NCBI GenBank assembly: GCA_903926465.1
Contig: CAIYJE010000079.1
Coordinates: forward strand, 38,698 to 102,697
Direction: 5' to 3'
DNA: 64,000 nt
DNA from: an uncultured Planctomycetales bacterium
GTDB taxonomy: Bacteria > Planctomycetota > Planctomycetia > Isosphaerales > Isosphaeraceae
This document shows, piece after piece, positions 18,747 through 28,355 of the stretch. The notes beneath the pieces were generated by a model that was given only the letters and a program-made list of their open reading frames with translations, was not told where the DNA came from and searched no databases. Numbering within the stretch: position 1 is the stretch's first letter; the number at the start of each line of letters is the position of its first letter. The position numbers and the translations under genes were made by a program.

Positions 18747-20747
18747 ATGGACATGCCACTCGGCAATCCGCTACTTCGGCCGCTCTCGATCTTGCTCATC
18801 GCACTGTCGCTTTCCATTGGCTGGGGGATCCGGGGCGACTTCGGGCACGAATCGGGTGCCTGGATTCCGGGCGCACTGGCGGCCCTGGCCGTGTGCGCGC
18901 TCTCTGGGCGTGAAGACTGGCGGCGGCGGGCCGCGTACTGCGCAATGTTCGGCGGGCTCGGCTGGGGCTTCGGTGGGTCAATCGCCTACATGTACACCCT
19001 GTCGTTTGCAAGTTCTGGGCAGTGGGAGTCTGTTTGGTACGGGTACTTTGCAGCGTTCCTGGTGGGTGGGCTCTGGGCCGGTCTGGGTGGCGCAGGAACA
19101 GCGCTTCCGTTATGCATCGACAACGACCGACTCTCTCGACTGTTTGTGCCGTTCGGCTTCGTCTTCGTGGCATTGGTTTTGAATCAAGTGACACTTGGCC
19201 CCGTAGCGCACTGGCTCAGCATGGCGCATTCAACCGGCATGGACGGAACCTGGGCGCGGCAAAAGAGCCCGCTCTACTGGTTTGATGCCGACTGGTGGCC
19301 GGCCGTCTGGGCCGTGGCTGGGGTCTGTGCGTACGACCTCTGGGAACGACGGTTCGAAGGTGCAACTCGGCTTGCGCTGTTTGGGGCCCTTGGGGGGCTG
19401 AGTGGTTTTCTTCTCCAGGGTGCGTTAAACCTGGCCGGACTGACACCCCGGCTGGTAGCAATTCTGGTTGTCCCGCAAGGGGATCTCTCGGCGATCGATC
19501 CAGACACGGGTAAGCCATTCGACCCGTCCAACCTGATGACCAACTGGCCGCAATTCTTCGGAGATTTCCCAGGGCATGTCGGCTGGCTGGTTGGGCTTGT
19601 TCTTGGGGTCGGTGTATATTTTTATCGGTATGGCAAGTGGCGGAACGACGCGGGGCTGTTTCTCTGGATGGCCATGGGGTGGCTGCTCTCGTTCCTGATC
19701 ATGCCGGTACTGGGCTCGATCCCGTTTCAGCAGTATGGCGGATTCCGCCTGACCCCTCCTCGCAGTGACGACTGGGCGGGAGTTGTAGGGGTGTTTTTAG
19801 GAGCCTCGGCGTACGCTCTGCGAAACTCGATGGCGCCGGTGGCTTTGGCTGGGGCGCTCAACTTTGTGCTCGGCGGCTTGGGCTTCGCGTCGATCCACTT
19901 CCTGCGCGCCATGGTCCTGATCCCAGGCCATGCCGACCTACATCGGGCGACCGGCGGCACGCCCCCGGCATGGCGGCATTTCCAGAGCGCCAACTGGCAC
20001 AGCATTCTGGAGCAGTCGCAGGGTTTTGTCCTGGGCGTAGCCACCGCGCTTACCATGGCCGCGCTCTGGAGCAAGCTCACGCCCGAGTCTGACGATCGTA
20101 AACTGCGGCGCTGGAACGACGTTTTCTCGATCGGCTTTGTTGTCTTCTTCATGACGTACATGAACGTCTTCAAGAATGTGGCCGAGTGGACAAGAAGCGA
20201 TCATCGGCTGGTGCCCGACCTGATGAAGGCCCCCTTGATTGAATCGATCGAGCTGAGCGCTTTGACCTGGTTCAACCTGGCCTGGCTGGCAATTTCCGCG
20301 TCGTTCGTGTGGTTGATGATCGTCCATCAACGGCGTGGGCTGGCCGTTGTCCCGCCCTCATGGCTGGGTCGTGGGCAAATCATCTATTTCCTTGTGCTCT
20401 GGATCATGGTGATTGCCGACTTCGAGCGGTCGCTCAACGGTTTTGGCGAAGCACGGCTGGTGACCGAATGGGTCATCATCATGAATGCAAGTCTGGCAAC
20501 GTTCCTGGTGATGGTAATTCCTGGCCCCGCGCTCAACGTGGAGGTGCGTGAACCGGCTCACTTTGGAAAACTGGTGGCCCGCGTTTGGATGATCGGCCTG
20601 CCGTGCGCAGCGATCATCTTATCGCTCTATGCACTGACGGTCTTCCGGGTCTACGGCAAGGCCGAGATCACCAGCGCACAATTCCGATGGGGCAGCCAGG
20701 CGGTGTGGCGTGTGAAGCCCATTCTGAAGAACCGAGCGCACCGTTAA
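18747..20747 (+). CDS. Polytopic membrane protein, unknown function
   Basis: 666 residues with roughly 12-14 hydrophobic segments spread over the whole length, beginning with LSILLIALSLSIGWGIRGDFG. Gly- and Trp-rich helices (GGLGWGFGGSIAYMYTL) and conserved-looking loops such as IRGDFGHESGAWIPGA are visible. I do not recognise a transporter signature. Similar large membrane proteins of unknown role occur in planctomycetes. The ATG at 18747 has only a weak purine stretch upstream; an internal ATG two codons later is an alternative. It stands alone and converges on the lipoprotein gene. Confidence 0.75.
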   Translation: MDMPLGNPLLRPLSILLIALSLSIGWGIRGDFGHESGAWIPGALAALAVCALSGREDWRRRAAYCAMFGGLGWGFGGSIAYMYTLSFASSGQWESVWYGYFAAFLVGGLWAGLGGAGTALPLCIDNDRLSRLFVPFGFVFVALVLNQVTLGPVAHWLSMAHSTGMDGTWARQKSPLYWFDADWWPAVWAVAGVCAYDLWERRFEGATRLALFGALGGLSGFLLQGALNLAGLTPRLVAILVVPQGDLSAIDPDTGKPFDPSNLMTNWPQFFGDFPGHVGWLVGLVLGVGVYFYRYGKWRNDAGLFLWMAMGWLLSFLIMPVLGSIPFQQYGGFRLTPPRSDDWAGVVGVFLGASAYALRNSMAPVALAGALNFVLGGLGFASIHFLRAMVLIPGHADLHRATGGTPPAWRHFQSANWHSILEQSQGFVLGVATALTMAALWSKLTPESDDRKLRRWNDVFSIGFVVFFMTYMNVFKNVAEWTRSDHRLVPDLMKAPLIESIELSALTWFNLAWLAISASFVWLMIVHQRRGLAVVPPSWLGRGQIIYFLVLWIMVIADFERSLNGFGEARLVTEWVIIMNASLATFLVMVIPGPALNVEVREPAHFGKLVARVWMIGLPCAAIILSLYALTVFRVYGKAEITSAQFRWGSQAVWRVKPILKNRAHR

Positions 20748-20761
20748 GCACGCCCAAAGCG

Positions 20762-20784
20762 CGGATATCGCGGAACGGTATCCG
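20762..20784. terminator. Possible weak hairpin after membrane-protein gene
   Basis: CGGATA pairs with TATCCG (6 bp, 11-nt loop) 15 bp past the stop, between convergent genes. No T-run; low confidence. Confidence 0.25.
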
Positions 20785-20976
20785 AATACGAGCCCGAATC
20801 GCAAGCGAGTGGATCTCTTGGGGCTTTACTTTGTTTGGACGGAAACCCCTGACGAACAGACATCCACGAAGAATCCCTCGCCAACGCGTCGGGCTAGTAG
20901 GAACACGGCGTCTACAGCTTTCCTATGGACTCTGCGCACGTGTGAGCCGCAAGGTACGCAGCGTTAACCGAGTGGC

Positions 20977-22074
20977 TCATGGGCCGACAACCAGGCCCAA
21001 GCCGTTCAATATCGCCCCTTGCTGGCACTTGATCCCGATGACCGGCTTGCCGTCGCTGCTGAGCACCTTGGGTGCCTTGTCTCCTGGAGTGCCGAACCAA
21101 TCGCTCTCATAAGAGTCGGCCTGGTCGAGCATGCCGTCTGGCTTGACCCGGTAGAAAATCAGGCGAATCGCGTTCACAAACCGCGCACTCTGAACATGAA
21201 CGGCCCCAACCGCGTAACCCTCTTTGGCCACCACGCGGGCAGGTATGGTCACGGGTTGATCTCGCTTGAACACGGGAACCAGGCCGCCAAAACACTTCTC
21301 GCCATCCCACTCGCCACCGCGCCACTCTAGACCCAGCAGTAGGCCGCCCGGCTCGACATAGCGCTGGGGCAGGCCACCGGCGGCATCGCCGGCAATCTCT
21401 GTATCTTTCCCCACGCCGGTATGAACGTTTGCGTTCGCATAGTTGGGTGGAGGTTGGCTGAACCGGGCCTGCTCGTCCTTTGTCCAGTTGCGGGCCCTGG
21501 TCAACTTGTTCATGGTGCCAATCACGGTCGAATTCGAGACCTTGAAGGTTGGGGCATTCTGACCGTAGCGCGGGTCATTGCGGGTAAAGTAGATTTCCAA
21601 ATTCTTGGGGAAGGGGTTTTGCCCGGGCCCAGAGAATGGGATCTCAATGGGCAATGTACCGTGCGCCTGCATGGCACCCAGAATCAGGACGGGTCGCACA
21701 CTGCCATCATCGCCATGCAGCACCACGGCGATCCCATTCTGGGAACCATTCCTTTTAATTTCGTAGTCAATCATGACCGTGGGCCGGCCAAACCGATCCT
21801 GCCCTAATCTCGCATTGCTGATCGCGTAGAATGTATCGGCGGCGCGGCTGCGAAGCATGGTGGCAGGCACCGAGGGATCGGCGGTAGCCACCTCTTCACC
21901 GCCGTTGTCTCCGTAAAGACCGGGCGGTTCCGGTTCGGCAACCGGTGCGGAGGTTGCAACCGTTGCTGGGCCGTTTGGCGGAGCCTTACCGGTCCCGCTG
22001 TCTGACCCACAACCGCTGTAAAACAGACAAGCGACCGGGACAACCCAACCCATGATCGTGCGAACGTCGTTCAT
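20977..22074 (-). CDS. Putative lipoprotein, unknown function
   Basis: The ATG at 22074 follows GAGG by 6 nt; the longer frame to 22110 would need a TTG with no ribosome site. The 365-residue product begins with a signal ending in FYSGCG, a plausible though non-consensus lipobox, then a Pro/Ala-rich linker. The first half (YAISNARLGQDRFGRPTVMIDYEIKR) reads like a beta-sandwich. The C-terminal ~140 residues (VGAVHVQSARFVNAIRLIFYRVK, SYESDWFG) resemble a beta domain I have seen in other planctomycete proteins but cannot name. It starts 32 bp after the amidohydrolase stop and is probably in that operon. Confidence 0.7.
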   Translation of the reverse strand: MNDVRTIMGWVVPVACLFYSGCGSDSGTGKAPPNGPATVATSAPVAEPEPPGLYGDNGGEEVATADPSVPATMLRSRAADTFYAISNARLGQDRFGRPTVMIDYEIKRNGSQNGIAVVLHGDDGSVRPVLILGAMQAHGTLPIEIPFSGPGQNPFPKNLEIYFTRNDPRYGQNAPTFKVSNSTVIGTMNKLTRARNWTKDEQARFSQPPPNYANANVHTGVGKDTEIAGDAAGGLPQRYVEPGGLLLGLEWRGGEWDGEKCFGGLVPVFKRDQPVTIPARVVAKEGYAVGAVHVQSARFVNAIRLIFYRVKPDGMLDQADSYESDWFGTPGDKAPKVLSSDGKPVIGIKCQQGAILNGLGLVVGP

Positions 22075-22106
22075 CACATTCCTCGGCCAAGATCGATTTT
22101 TGAAAA

Positions 22107-23393
22107 TCAAGAGCTTACCGCCACGCCACCAGCCCTGAGAGTTCCTGCCTTCATAATGCCTCCCTGAATCACGGCGAGCAACCGGGAACGATCTTCAAGC
22201 AGGGCAATATTGGCCAGCACGTTGCCATCCACCACCAGAATATCCGCCAGCTTCCCAGGTTCGAGCGTACCAATTTCATGTCCTCGCCCCAGGATCTCCG
22301 CGCCATTCTTGGTGGCGCAAACCAGCGTATCCATGGCAGAAAAGCCCACGTAATTGACAAAGAAGCTCAGCTCCTTGGCGTAATCTCCGTGGGGATTCCA
22401 GGCGAACCCGTAATCTCCACCCATGCCCAGGCGGCCGCCGGCCTTCAAGATCATGCAGGCACTCTCTGCGCCGGCATCCAGCGTCTCTTTGTGACCGTCG
22501 ATCACGGCCTGAGACATCCCGAACTTCGGCCCATATTCAATACTCGCCCATTCAAACTGCAGCGCCGGCACGCAGGGAACGTTGCGTGCCAGCATCAGGT
22601 CGAGCGCCTCCTGATCCATGAACGTTCCATGTTCGATAGCGTCAAAGCCCGCGCGGAGCGCGTTCTTGATTCCCTGGTTTGCACGGCAGTGCCCGGTGAC
22701 CTTGCGTCGATAGTTGTGAGCTTCCGCCACCACGGCGGCCATCTCTTCAAACGTCATGCAAAGGGTGTGGTGATCGGCAGCATCGGGTGCCGCAGCGTCG
22801 CCGGTGGGGTAGGTTTTAATCCACTCTGCGCCGTCTTTGACCAGTTTCCGGACCGCCTTGCGGGCTTCTTCAGGGCCGTTGATCAGCAGGATCAAGCCTT
22901 GCATCCCCAGGTCCCAATGCTCTGGGTTCCAGTCCATCAGGCCGCCAGACCCACAGATCTCACGCCCACTGGCCGCCAATCGGGGGCCAGGAACCAGGTC
23001 TTCTTCAATCGCCTTCTTGAGCCAGACGTCAATATTATGGAGCGATCCACCGCTTCTGGCTGACGTGTAACCGCATTCCAGTGCACACTTCGCATTCAGT
23101 GTTGCCAGAATCGTCACAAACTCAACTGGGTACTTGATATCCAGGTCCGCCAGTTCCGCCACGTTGAAGTACGTGGGATGAAAATGCGCCTCCACCAAGC
23201 CCGGCAGAATCGTTCCTCCCCGGGCATCAATGTGTGTGGCATCTGGCGGAACCGCAGGCATTCCCGCTGCCACGCCCGCGTACAGAATTTTGCCATCCTG
23301 CGCCACCACGGCGGCATCTGGTACTGGGGCCACGCCCGTACCATCAACCAGCGTGCCATGACTGATCACGGTCCATCCCTTGGCGAGTTTCAT
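22107..23393 (-). CDS. Amidohydrolase family protein (imidazolonepropionase/prolidase-like)
   Basis: The ATG at 23393 has AGGA about 7 nt upstream; the open frame to 23582 lacks support. The 428-residue product matches the metal-dependent amidohydrolase superfamily: EAHFHPT (HxH metal pair), VTGHCR and AIEHGTFMD (later metal His residues), and LGMGGDYGF with an Asp that would be the catalytic/metal Asp. The C-terminal beta domain has GTLEPGKLADILVVDGN. No signal peptide, so probably cytosolic. Substrate is unknown; relatives include dipeptidases and imidazolonepropionase-like enzymes. It follows the alpha/beta hydrolase gene by 86 bp on the same strand. Confidence 0.9.
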   Translation of the reverse strand: MKLAKGWTVISHGTLVDGTGVAPVPDAAVVAQDGKILYAGVAAGMPAVPPDATHIDARGGTILPGLVEAHFHPTYFNVAELADLDIKYPVEFVTILATLNAKCALECGYTSARSGGSLHNIDVWLKKAIEEDLVPGPRLAASGREICGSGGLMDWNPEHWDLGMQGLILLINGPEEARKAVRKLVKDGAEWIKTYPTGDAAAPDAADHHTLCMTFEEMAAVVAEAHNYRRKVTGHCRANQGIKNALRAGFDAIEHGTFMDQEALDLMLARNVPCVPALQFEWASIEYGPKFGMSQAVIDGHKETLDAGAESACMILKAGGRLGMGGDYGFAWNPHGDYAKELSFFVNYVGFSAMDTLVCATKNGAEILGRGHEIGTLEPGKLADILVVDGNVLANIALLEDRSRLLAVIQGGIMKAGTLRAGGVAVSS

Positions 23394-23479
23394 GAATGAT
23401 TCCTGATAAGATAACCTGGATCTGGAAGAGGTGATCTGGTTCGAGTCCCACGCGGACAGATAGCAGAGCCCGTTTTGAT

Positions 23480-24397
23480 TCAGCCAAGTGAGGCCAGGAA
23501 CGGCAAAAGCGGTCGAAGCAGCAGTTCGGTCTGGGTGCTGTGAATGTTGTGTCCGGTACGTGGCAACTTCACCAGCAAGCAATCGTCGATATCGGCCGCG
23601 AGTTCCTGGGCGTAACTATCTGGCAGCGCACCACCGCATTCTGAATCTGCCTGAAGCAGTAACGTTGGGCAATCGATCTTCCCGAGCGTGGCCGCAACGT
23701 CATACCCTTCCAGCCAGCGCTTCTCAAGAATCAAGGGAAGGATGGTAGGATCAAGCTGGCGCAAACAGGAGGCCGTGTAACGAAGGCTGGCCAGATCTCT
23801 GAATGAGCCCAGCGGCACCTTTTCCTCTTTACCAGGCACCGTGACCAAGGCTCGCGCCAGCCTGCGTGCCACCTCGCTTGCCGGCAGATCCGAGCCGATC
23901 AGCGGCAAGTAGGCGTGGAAGGTATCCGGAAACGCAGTTTCCGAAATCCGCGAACCGGTCATTTCAAAGGTTGGATCTTCCAGCACCAGACCACGAACGA
24001 GGTCTGGTCGCCTGGCCGCCACTCCACACGCCACCATGGCGCCTAGCGAATGCCCGAACAAGACTACCGGCACGCCAAGGGTCGAGACGTACTCCACCGC
24101 ATCCGCCACAAAGTCTATGACCCGGTAAAACCCTGGCACCCAGCCAGACTTGCCATGCCCACGCTGATCCAGCGCATGAATGTGCCATTGGCCAGCAAGG
24201 TAAGGGCGAAGCACCAGCCAATCATCCCAGCGGCGGGTAACCCCATGGAACAGGATCAAGGGTGGGCCCTGTTCGGAACCCACGGCTACATTCAGAGTCA
24301 GGTCTTTCAGCGCAGCAAGCCGTTCGATCACGCCTGGGATCCTTATTCGGGCAGTTTTCACGATCGAAGCAACCGATGGTCGTGATCCATCATCCAT
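23480..24397 (-). CDS. Alpha/beta hydrolase
   Basis: The ATG at 24397 was chosen as the likely start (305 residues); no strong ribosome site is visible and the frame runs to 24457. Core motifs: LILFHGVTRRWDDW (oxyanion region), HALDQRGHGKSGW, and VVLFGHSLGAMVA, whose GHSLG holds the nucleophilic Ser. The acid is probably Asp in LLLQADSECGG and the His is in PRTGHNIH near the C-terminus. This triad order is that of esterase or C-C hydrolases. The substrate cannot be read from sequence. First gene of a probable three-gene leftward group. Confidence 0.9.
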   Translation of the reverse strand: MDDGSRPSVASIVKTARIRIPGVIERLAALKDLTLNVAVGSEQGPPLILFHGVTRRWDDWLVLRPYLAGQWHIHALDQRGHGKSGWVPGFYRVIDFVADAVEYVSTLGVPVVLFGHSLGAMVACGVAARRPDLVRGLVLEDPTFEMTGSRISETAFPDTFHAYLPLIGSDLPASEVARRLARALVTVPGKEEKVPLGSFRDLASLRYTASCLRQLDPTILPLILEKRWLEGYDVAATLGKIDCPTLLLQADSECGGALPDSYAQELAADIDDCLLVKLPRTGHNIHSTQTELLLRPLLPFLASLG

Positions 24398-24713
24398 GGC
24401 CGGTTTAGACTTTAGCCTATAGGACACCAGAGCCGGAGTCACCCCCCCTATGCCCATAAAGTCAACCCGCGCCTGAACGCAATCTGCCGCCCAGACGATC
24501 TGTATCGGTGGTCTGGGTCACACCCAGGACCGGATTTCTTGACACCCAAAGGGGACAGTGCGACGATATCCTTAGAAAAAGACACATTTCTTCGGAAGCC
24601 ACGTTTCTTTGCTGTCGTCACCAATCGGACTTGATGCGGGTCGGCTCTGGACCTGAACGGAAACCGGGCCAATCCACGAATCTCAAGCGGTTGAACCCCC
24701 AGGAGCCGGTCTC
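24398..24713. other. Intergenic region between divergent units
   Basis: 316 bp between the leftward hydrolase and the rightward TusA-DsrE-signalling unit; both promoters should be here. A short perfect hairpin CTGGGT-CAC-ACCCAG lies near 24514-24528. No gene or named operator seen. Confidence 0.4.
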
Positions 24714-24941
24714 TTGAACCACACCGAGCTTGACTGTCGCGGACTCAGTTGCCCGATGCCGATTGTGAAAATCTCAAGAGCGATGAAGGACCTTGCGCCA
24801 GGCGACACCCTGACCGTGCAAGCTTCTGATCCTTCGTTTCAATCTGACATCGAGGCCTGGGTCAAGAAGATGGACCAAACCCTCCAATCTATCGAGGAAA
24901 CCGGCGACGTTCAGACGGCTATCCTCGTGAAAAAAGGCTGA
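24714..24941 (+). CDS. TusA-like sulfur carrier protein
   Basis: 75 residues, the normal TusA length. It starts at TTG (24714) with AGGAG about 8 nt upstream; no in-frame ATG occurs before residue 15, inside the conserved motif. LDCRGLSCPMPIVKISRAM contains the CPxP motif, whose Cys carries persulfide sulfur in the family. TusA-type proteins deliver sulfur in tRNA thiolation, molybdenum cofactor synthesis or oxidative sulfur metabolism. The next gene encodes a DsrE-like protein 1 nt downstream, a common partner. Which sulfur pathway it serves is not shown by the window. Confidence 0.9.
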   Translation: MNHTELDCRGLSCPMPIVKISRAMKDLAPGDTLTVQASDPSFQSDIEAWVKKMDQTLQSIEETGDVQTAILVKKG

Positions 24942-24942
24942 C

Positions 24943-25557
24943 ATGGATACCGTCACTCTCTCCAAGGCAGACCTGGAAGCCCTGGTTCAGAAGCTTGTGG
25001 ATCAACGGGTCAACGAGCGTCTGAACGACATGCAGTCTTCCCTTGAACACCTCAAGGGGCAGGTGACCCACGGCGGCGGCAATGTTCCAGAGGACCGGGC
25101 CACGCTTGTGGTGTTCAGCGGTGAAATGGACACCCTCTTTGCGGCTTGCACCATTGCAGTGGGGGCAGCCTCGATGGGGATGAAAGTCTCGATGTTCTTC
25201 ACGTTCTGGGGCCTGAACGCCCTGAAGCGATGCCGAAAGCTCAAAGGGAAGTCTCTGGGCGGAAAAATGGTGGCACTCATGATGCCGTCTGGACCGGCCA
25301 CCGTACCGACCAGCCGCATGAACATGGCCGGCATGGGGCCGATCTTCTTCAAGCATCTGATGAAGCAGCGGAACGTGGAGTCGCTTCCAGACATGGTGGC
25401 GCTGGTCCAGGAACTGGGCGTCCGGATGGTGGCCTGCGAAACCTCGATGGGAGTGATGGGCCTGACCCGAGACGAGCTGCTGGAAGGGATCGACTATGGT
25501 GGCGTTGCCACCTACCTTGGTGACGCCGCCAGGTCCAAGATCACCCTCTTCGTCTGA
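24943..25557 (+). CDS. DsrE/DsrF/DrsH-like family protein
   Basis: 204 residues. An N-terminal helical segment (LEALVQKLVDQRVNERLNDM, coiled-coil-like) precedes a DsrE-type domain from about residue 50: ATLVVFSGEMDTLFAACTI, MKVSMFFTFWGLNALKR, and MVACETSMGVMGL near the end. The Cys in ACETS matches the position of the reactive Cys of the DsrE-like group. Such proteins accept or hand on persulfide sulfur with TusA. It begins 1 nt after the tusA-like stop, so the two are translationally linked, and is followed 33 nt later by a histidine kinase gene. Confidence 0.88.
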   Translation: MDTVTLSKADLEALVQKLVDQRVNERLNDMQSSLEHLKGQVTHGGGNVPEDRATLVVFSGEMDTLFAACTIAVGAASMGMKVSMFFTFWGLNALKRCRKLKGKSLGGKMVALMMPSGPATVPTSRMNMAGMGPIFFKHLMKQRNVESLPDMVALVQELGVRMVACETSMGVMGLTRDELLEGIDYGGVATYLGDAARSKITLFV

Positions 25558-25590
25558 CCGAGTGACCGCCAGCAGCGAGGGCCGGCCCGA

Positions 25591-27753
25591 ATGACGGAAA
25601 CTGAAATTGCCCAACTGAGGCAGGAACTCGAATCTCTTCGCCTGGAAAAAGCGAAGCTGAATCGCAAGGTTGGTTCCCTGGCAGACGCCAACGCCCATGC
25701 CGCCGAACTTCTGGCCGCGCTTGAGGAAGCCAATGAGCGTGAGCAAAAATTAGTTCAGCGCGGCGAAGAACTCGACCTTCAGAAACGGCTCGATCTGGTT
25801 CTGCAGGTCGAACGAGATGTTGATCGGCTCTTGAAACGGGTGGCTGCCGAACTTGAGAGCACCGAGAGCCTGACACTGAGATCGGCGATTCCGGTGCTAG
25901 ACACCTCCGAGTTCCCCGCCGAGGTTCGGGAGGCGATTGCCGCCATACCCCTGGATGTGGCACCTGAAGCCGCCTGTAACCGCACCCTGGACGTTCCGTT
26001 ACATAACGCAGGGAAGGCGGTGGGCGCACTTCGGCTGAAGCTGGGAGATACGGACGAACGGTGGTGCCGGCGCTGGATTCGCTTCCTGTGGTCGGTGGGG
26101 AGCCAGGTCGGGCTTGCGCTACAGCGGCTGCGGGTTGAGCAAGAAAATGAGCGGATGAATGCCGAACTCATTGTTGCGCGAGATGAGGCCCTGGAGGCCA
26201 GCCGGATCAAGACGGCCTTTCTGGCAAACATGAGCCATGAACTTCGGACCCCGATGAACGCCATCATCGGATATTCCGAGATGCTTATTGAGGAGGCCAA
26301 CGACCTGAAGCCGGCCGACTTCGTGGCCGACCTTCAGAAAATTCAAACGGCTGGCAAGCACCTGCTGGCGTTGATCAATGACGTGCTTGATCTTTCCAAG
26401 ATCGAAGCCGGCAAGATGACGATTTTCCTCGAACCGTTCGCCATTCGATGCGCCATCGAGGAAGTGGTGACCACGCTGGAACCACTGGTCAGTAAAAATC
26501 GGAATCGGCTCATTCTGGAGTGCCCAGATGATATCGGCACCATGGTGGGCGACCTCGTCAAGTTCCGGCAGTCCCTTTTCAATCTCCTGTCCAATTCTTG
26601 CAAGTTTACCGAGCACGGAGTGATCACGCTGTCGGTAGAAACCTCGGCCATTGAAGGGGTCGAGTTTATCGAATTCTCGGTCAAAGATACCGGAATTGGG
26701 ATGTCTCCCGAGCAGATTGGCAACCTGTTTCAGGCGTTCGTTCAGGCCGATAACTCGGCAACCCGGAAGTACGGCGGAACCGGGCTCGGGCTAACCATCA
26801 GCCGGAAGTTCTGCAACATGCTGGGTGGAGAGATCCGGGTGGCCAGCCAACTTGGCGCGGGATCCACCTTCACCATTGAGCTTCCGCGCTTCTGCCAGGG
26901 GCCAGATTCCGTCCGGTCAATCACCCGTTCGCCCGAACTTGTCCAGACATCCGAACCTTTCATCTCACTAGACCAGCAGGGCCGGCCAACAATTCTGGCC
27001 ATCGAGGATAATCCAGAGGCCCTCGAACTGATCGCTAGATTTCTGGCCAAGGAAGGGTACCGGGTCCTCACGGCAACCTCGGGCGATACAGGACTGTCCC
27101 TGGCTCGCAAACATCGCCCAGATGTGATCACCCTGGATGTGATGATGCCGCAGATGAATGGGTGGCAGGTTCTGGCCGCCCTCAAGGCCGATCCCCAGGT
27201 TGCTTCCATTCCCGTCATCTTGCTCTCCGTAGTTGAGAACAAGGAAATTGGCCTGGCCTTGGGCGCCACCGACTGTTTGACCAAACCCATTGACTGGGGA
27301 CGCCTGGATGGGCTCCTGGAACGTCTGACCGCTCGGGCGGTTCCCGAGTCGATCTTGGTGGTCGAAGATGATCCGGACAGCAGTGAACTGGCTCGCCGCC
27401 TTCTGGAACGAGATGGCTGGCAAGTTCAGGTTGCCCGTGATGGCGCAGAGGCAATGGAGCAAGTTCGGAGACAACGGCCCGCGTTGATCGTGCTCGACCT
27501 GATGATGCCGGTGATGGACGGATTCTCATTCACAGAGAACCTGCGAGCAGTTCCGAAGTATTCGGATATTCCGATCATTGTTCTCACCTGTAAAACTCTC
27601 ACTCCCCAGGAGTACCGAAGGCTCAACAGCCGGGTGGAGGAAGTCTTGACCAAAGGCGGCTACAATCGAGCGGACTTGCTGGACATGATCCACCGCCTGA
27701 CGGGGCGCACCAACGCCGTTGAATTGCGGGCGCCGCTAGACGTAAACCCCTGA
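25591..27753 (+). CDS. Hybrid sensor histidine kinase with two receiver domains
   Basis: 720 residues with no transmembrane segment. Residues 1-95 are a long coiled coil; ~96-180 look like a GAF-like sensor region (weakly supported). HisKA follows with FLANMSHELRTPMN (His216), then HATPase with the N box LLSNSCKF, DTGIGMS and GGTGLGL. Two receiver domains follow: REC1 (~467-578, Asp516, LTKP) and REC2 (~587-700, Asp636). The soluble layout suggests a cytoplasmic signal, and the location 33 bp behind TusA/DsrE suggests a sulfur or redox input, which is inference. Downstream are two more receiver proteins that could be its targets. Confidence 0.92.
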   Translation: MTETEIAQLRQELESLRLEKAKLNRKVGSLADANAHAAELLAALEEANEREQKLVQRGEELDLQKRLDLVLQVERDVDRLLKRVAAELESTESLTLRSAIPVLDTSEFPAEVREAIAAIPLDVAPEAACNRTLDVPLHNAGKAVGALRLKLGDTDERWCRRWIRFLWSVGSQVGLALQRLRVEQENERMNAELIVARDEALEASRIKTAFLANMSHELRTPMNAIIGYSEMLIEEANDLKPADFVADLQKIQTAGKHLLALINDVLDLSKIEAGKMTIFLEPFAIRCAIEEVVTTLEPLVSKNRNRLILECPDDIGTMVGDLVKFRQSLFNLLSNSCKFTEHGVITLSVETSAIEGVEFIEFSVKDTGIGMSPEQIGNLFQAFVQADNSATRKYGGTGLGLTISRKFCNMLGGEIRVASQLGAGSTFTIELPRFCQGPDSVRSITRSPELVQTSEPFISLDQQGRPTILAIEDNPEALELIARFLAKEGYRVLTATSGDTGLSLARKHRPDVITLDVMMPQMNGWQVLAALKADPQVASIPVILLSVVENKEIGLALGATDCLTKPIDWGRLDGLLERLTARAVPESILVVEDDPDSSELARRLLERDGWQVQVARDGAEAMEQVRRQRPALIVLDLMMPVMDGFSFTENLRAVPKYSDIPIIVLTCKTLTPQEYRRLNSRVEEVLTKGGYNRADLLDMIHRLTGRTNAVELRAPLDVNP

Positions 27754-27974
27754 ACCTCCGTGAAGATCGCGGCTTCCGTAACTTGAAACACGGCCCACCA
27801 GACAATCTTCAAGACGCGTCACGAACTGAACGGTTCAATCTTTTTCGACGAATCGCCCCAACAGACCGCCCTCGTTCCCAGTCTGCCCATTTTTCAGGCC
27901 ACGAAATTGCCCCAGGACCACCGGATCTCCCGCAAATCGGCCGGTACGAATTTCTTTTGTCGAGATTCCACGCG

Positions 27975-28355
27975 ATGCAACGGATTCTGCTTGTCGAAGA
28001 TAATGAAATGAACCGTGACATGCTTTCGCGTCGCCTCGTGCGCCGGGGCTTTGAGGTGATCATGGCCGTGGATGGGCAGGAGGCACTTTCCAAGGCACGC
28101 GAGGATTCTCCACTCCTGATCCTGATGGACATGAGCCTTCCCGTGCTCGATGGCTGGGAAGCGACCCGCCTCTTAAAGCAAGACCAGGCAACCCGGTCGA
28201 TCCCCGTTATTGGTCTAACAGCGCACGCTATGGCCGGCGATCGAGAGAAGTGCCTGGCTGCCGGCTGCGATCAGTACGACACCAAGCCAGTCGATTTTGA
28301 GCGACTCATCGGAAAGATTCGTGAATTCCTCCCCGAAAACACGCCAACCTCATGA
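27975..28355 (+). CDS. Single-domain response regulator
   Basis: The ATG at 27975 starts directly at the receiver fold (MQRILLVEDNEMNRDML), giving 126 residues; the open frame back to 27783 has no domain and is rejected. Asp52 in ILMDMSLP is the phosphoacceptor, with the acidic pair Glu-Asp near residues 8-9 and Lys in TKPVD near 104. No output domain, so it acts like CheY or DivK by protein contact. Its stop overlaps the start of the next gene (ATGA, 28352-28355). It lies 221 bp after the kinase; that gap holds nothing else I recognise. Confidence 0.9.
   Translation: MQRILLVEDNEMNRDMLSRRLVRRGFEVIMAVDGQEALSKAREDSPLLILMDMSLPVLDGWEATRLLKQDQATRSIPVIGLTAHAMAGDREKCLAAGCDQYDTKPVDFERLIGKIREFLPENTPTS

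Noticed and set aside
20619..20804. Minus frame across the end of the membrane-protein gene
   Set aside because: It overlaps a polytopic membrane protein antisense and has no support.
23431..23465. tRNA-like T-arm sequence GGTTCGAGTCCC
   Set aside because: The flanking bases do not form a 5-bp T stem, and no acceptor, anticodon or D arm is found around it.
24508..24717. Plus frame before the TusA-like gene
   Set aside because: It has no motif, and it ends over the TTG start that has its own ribosome site.
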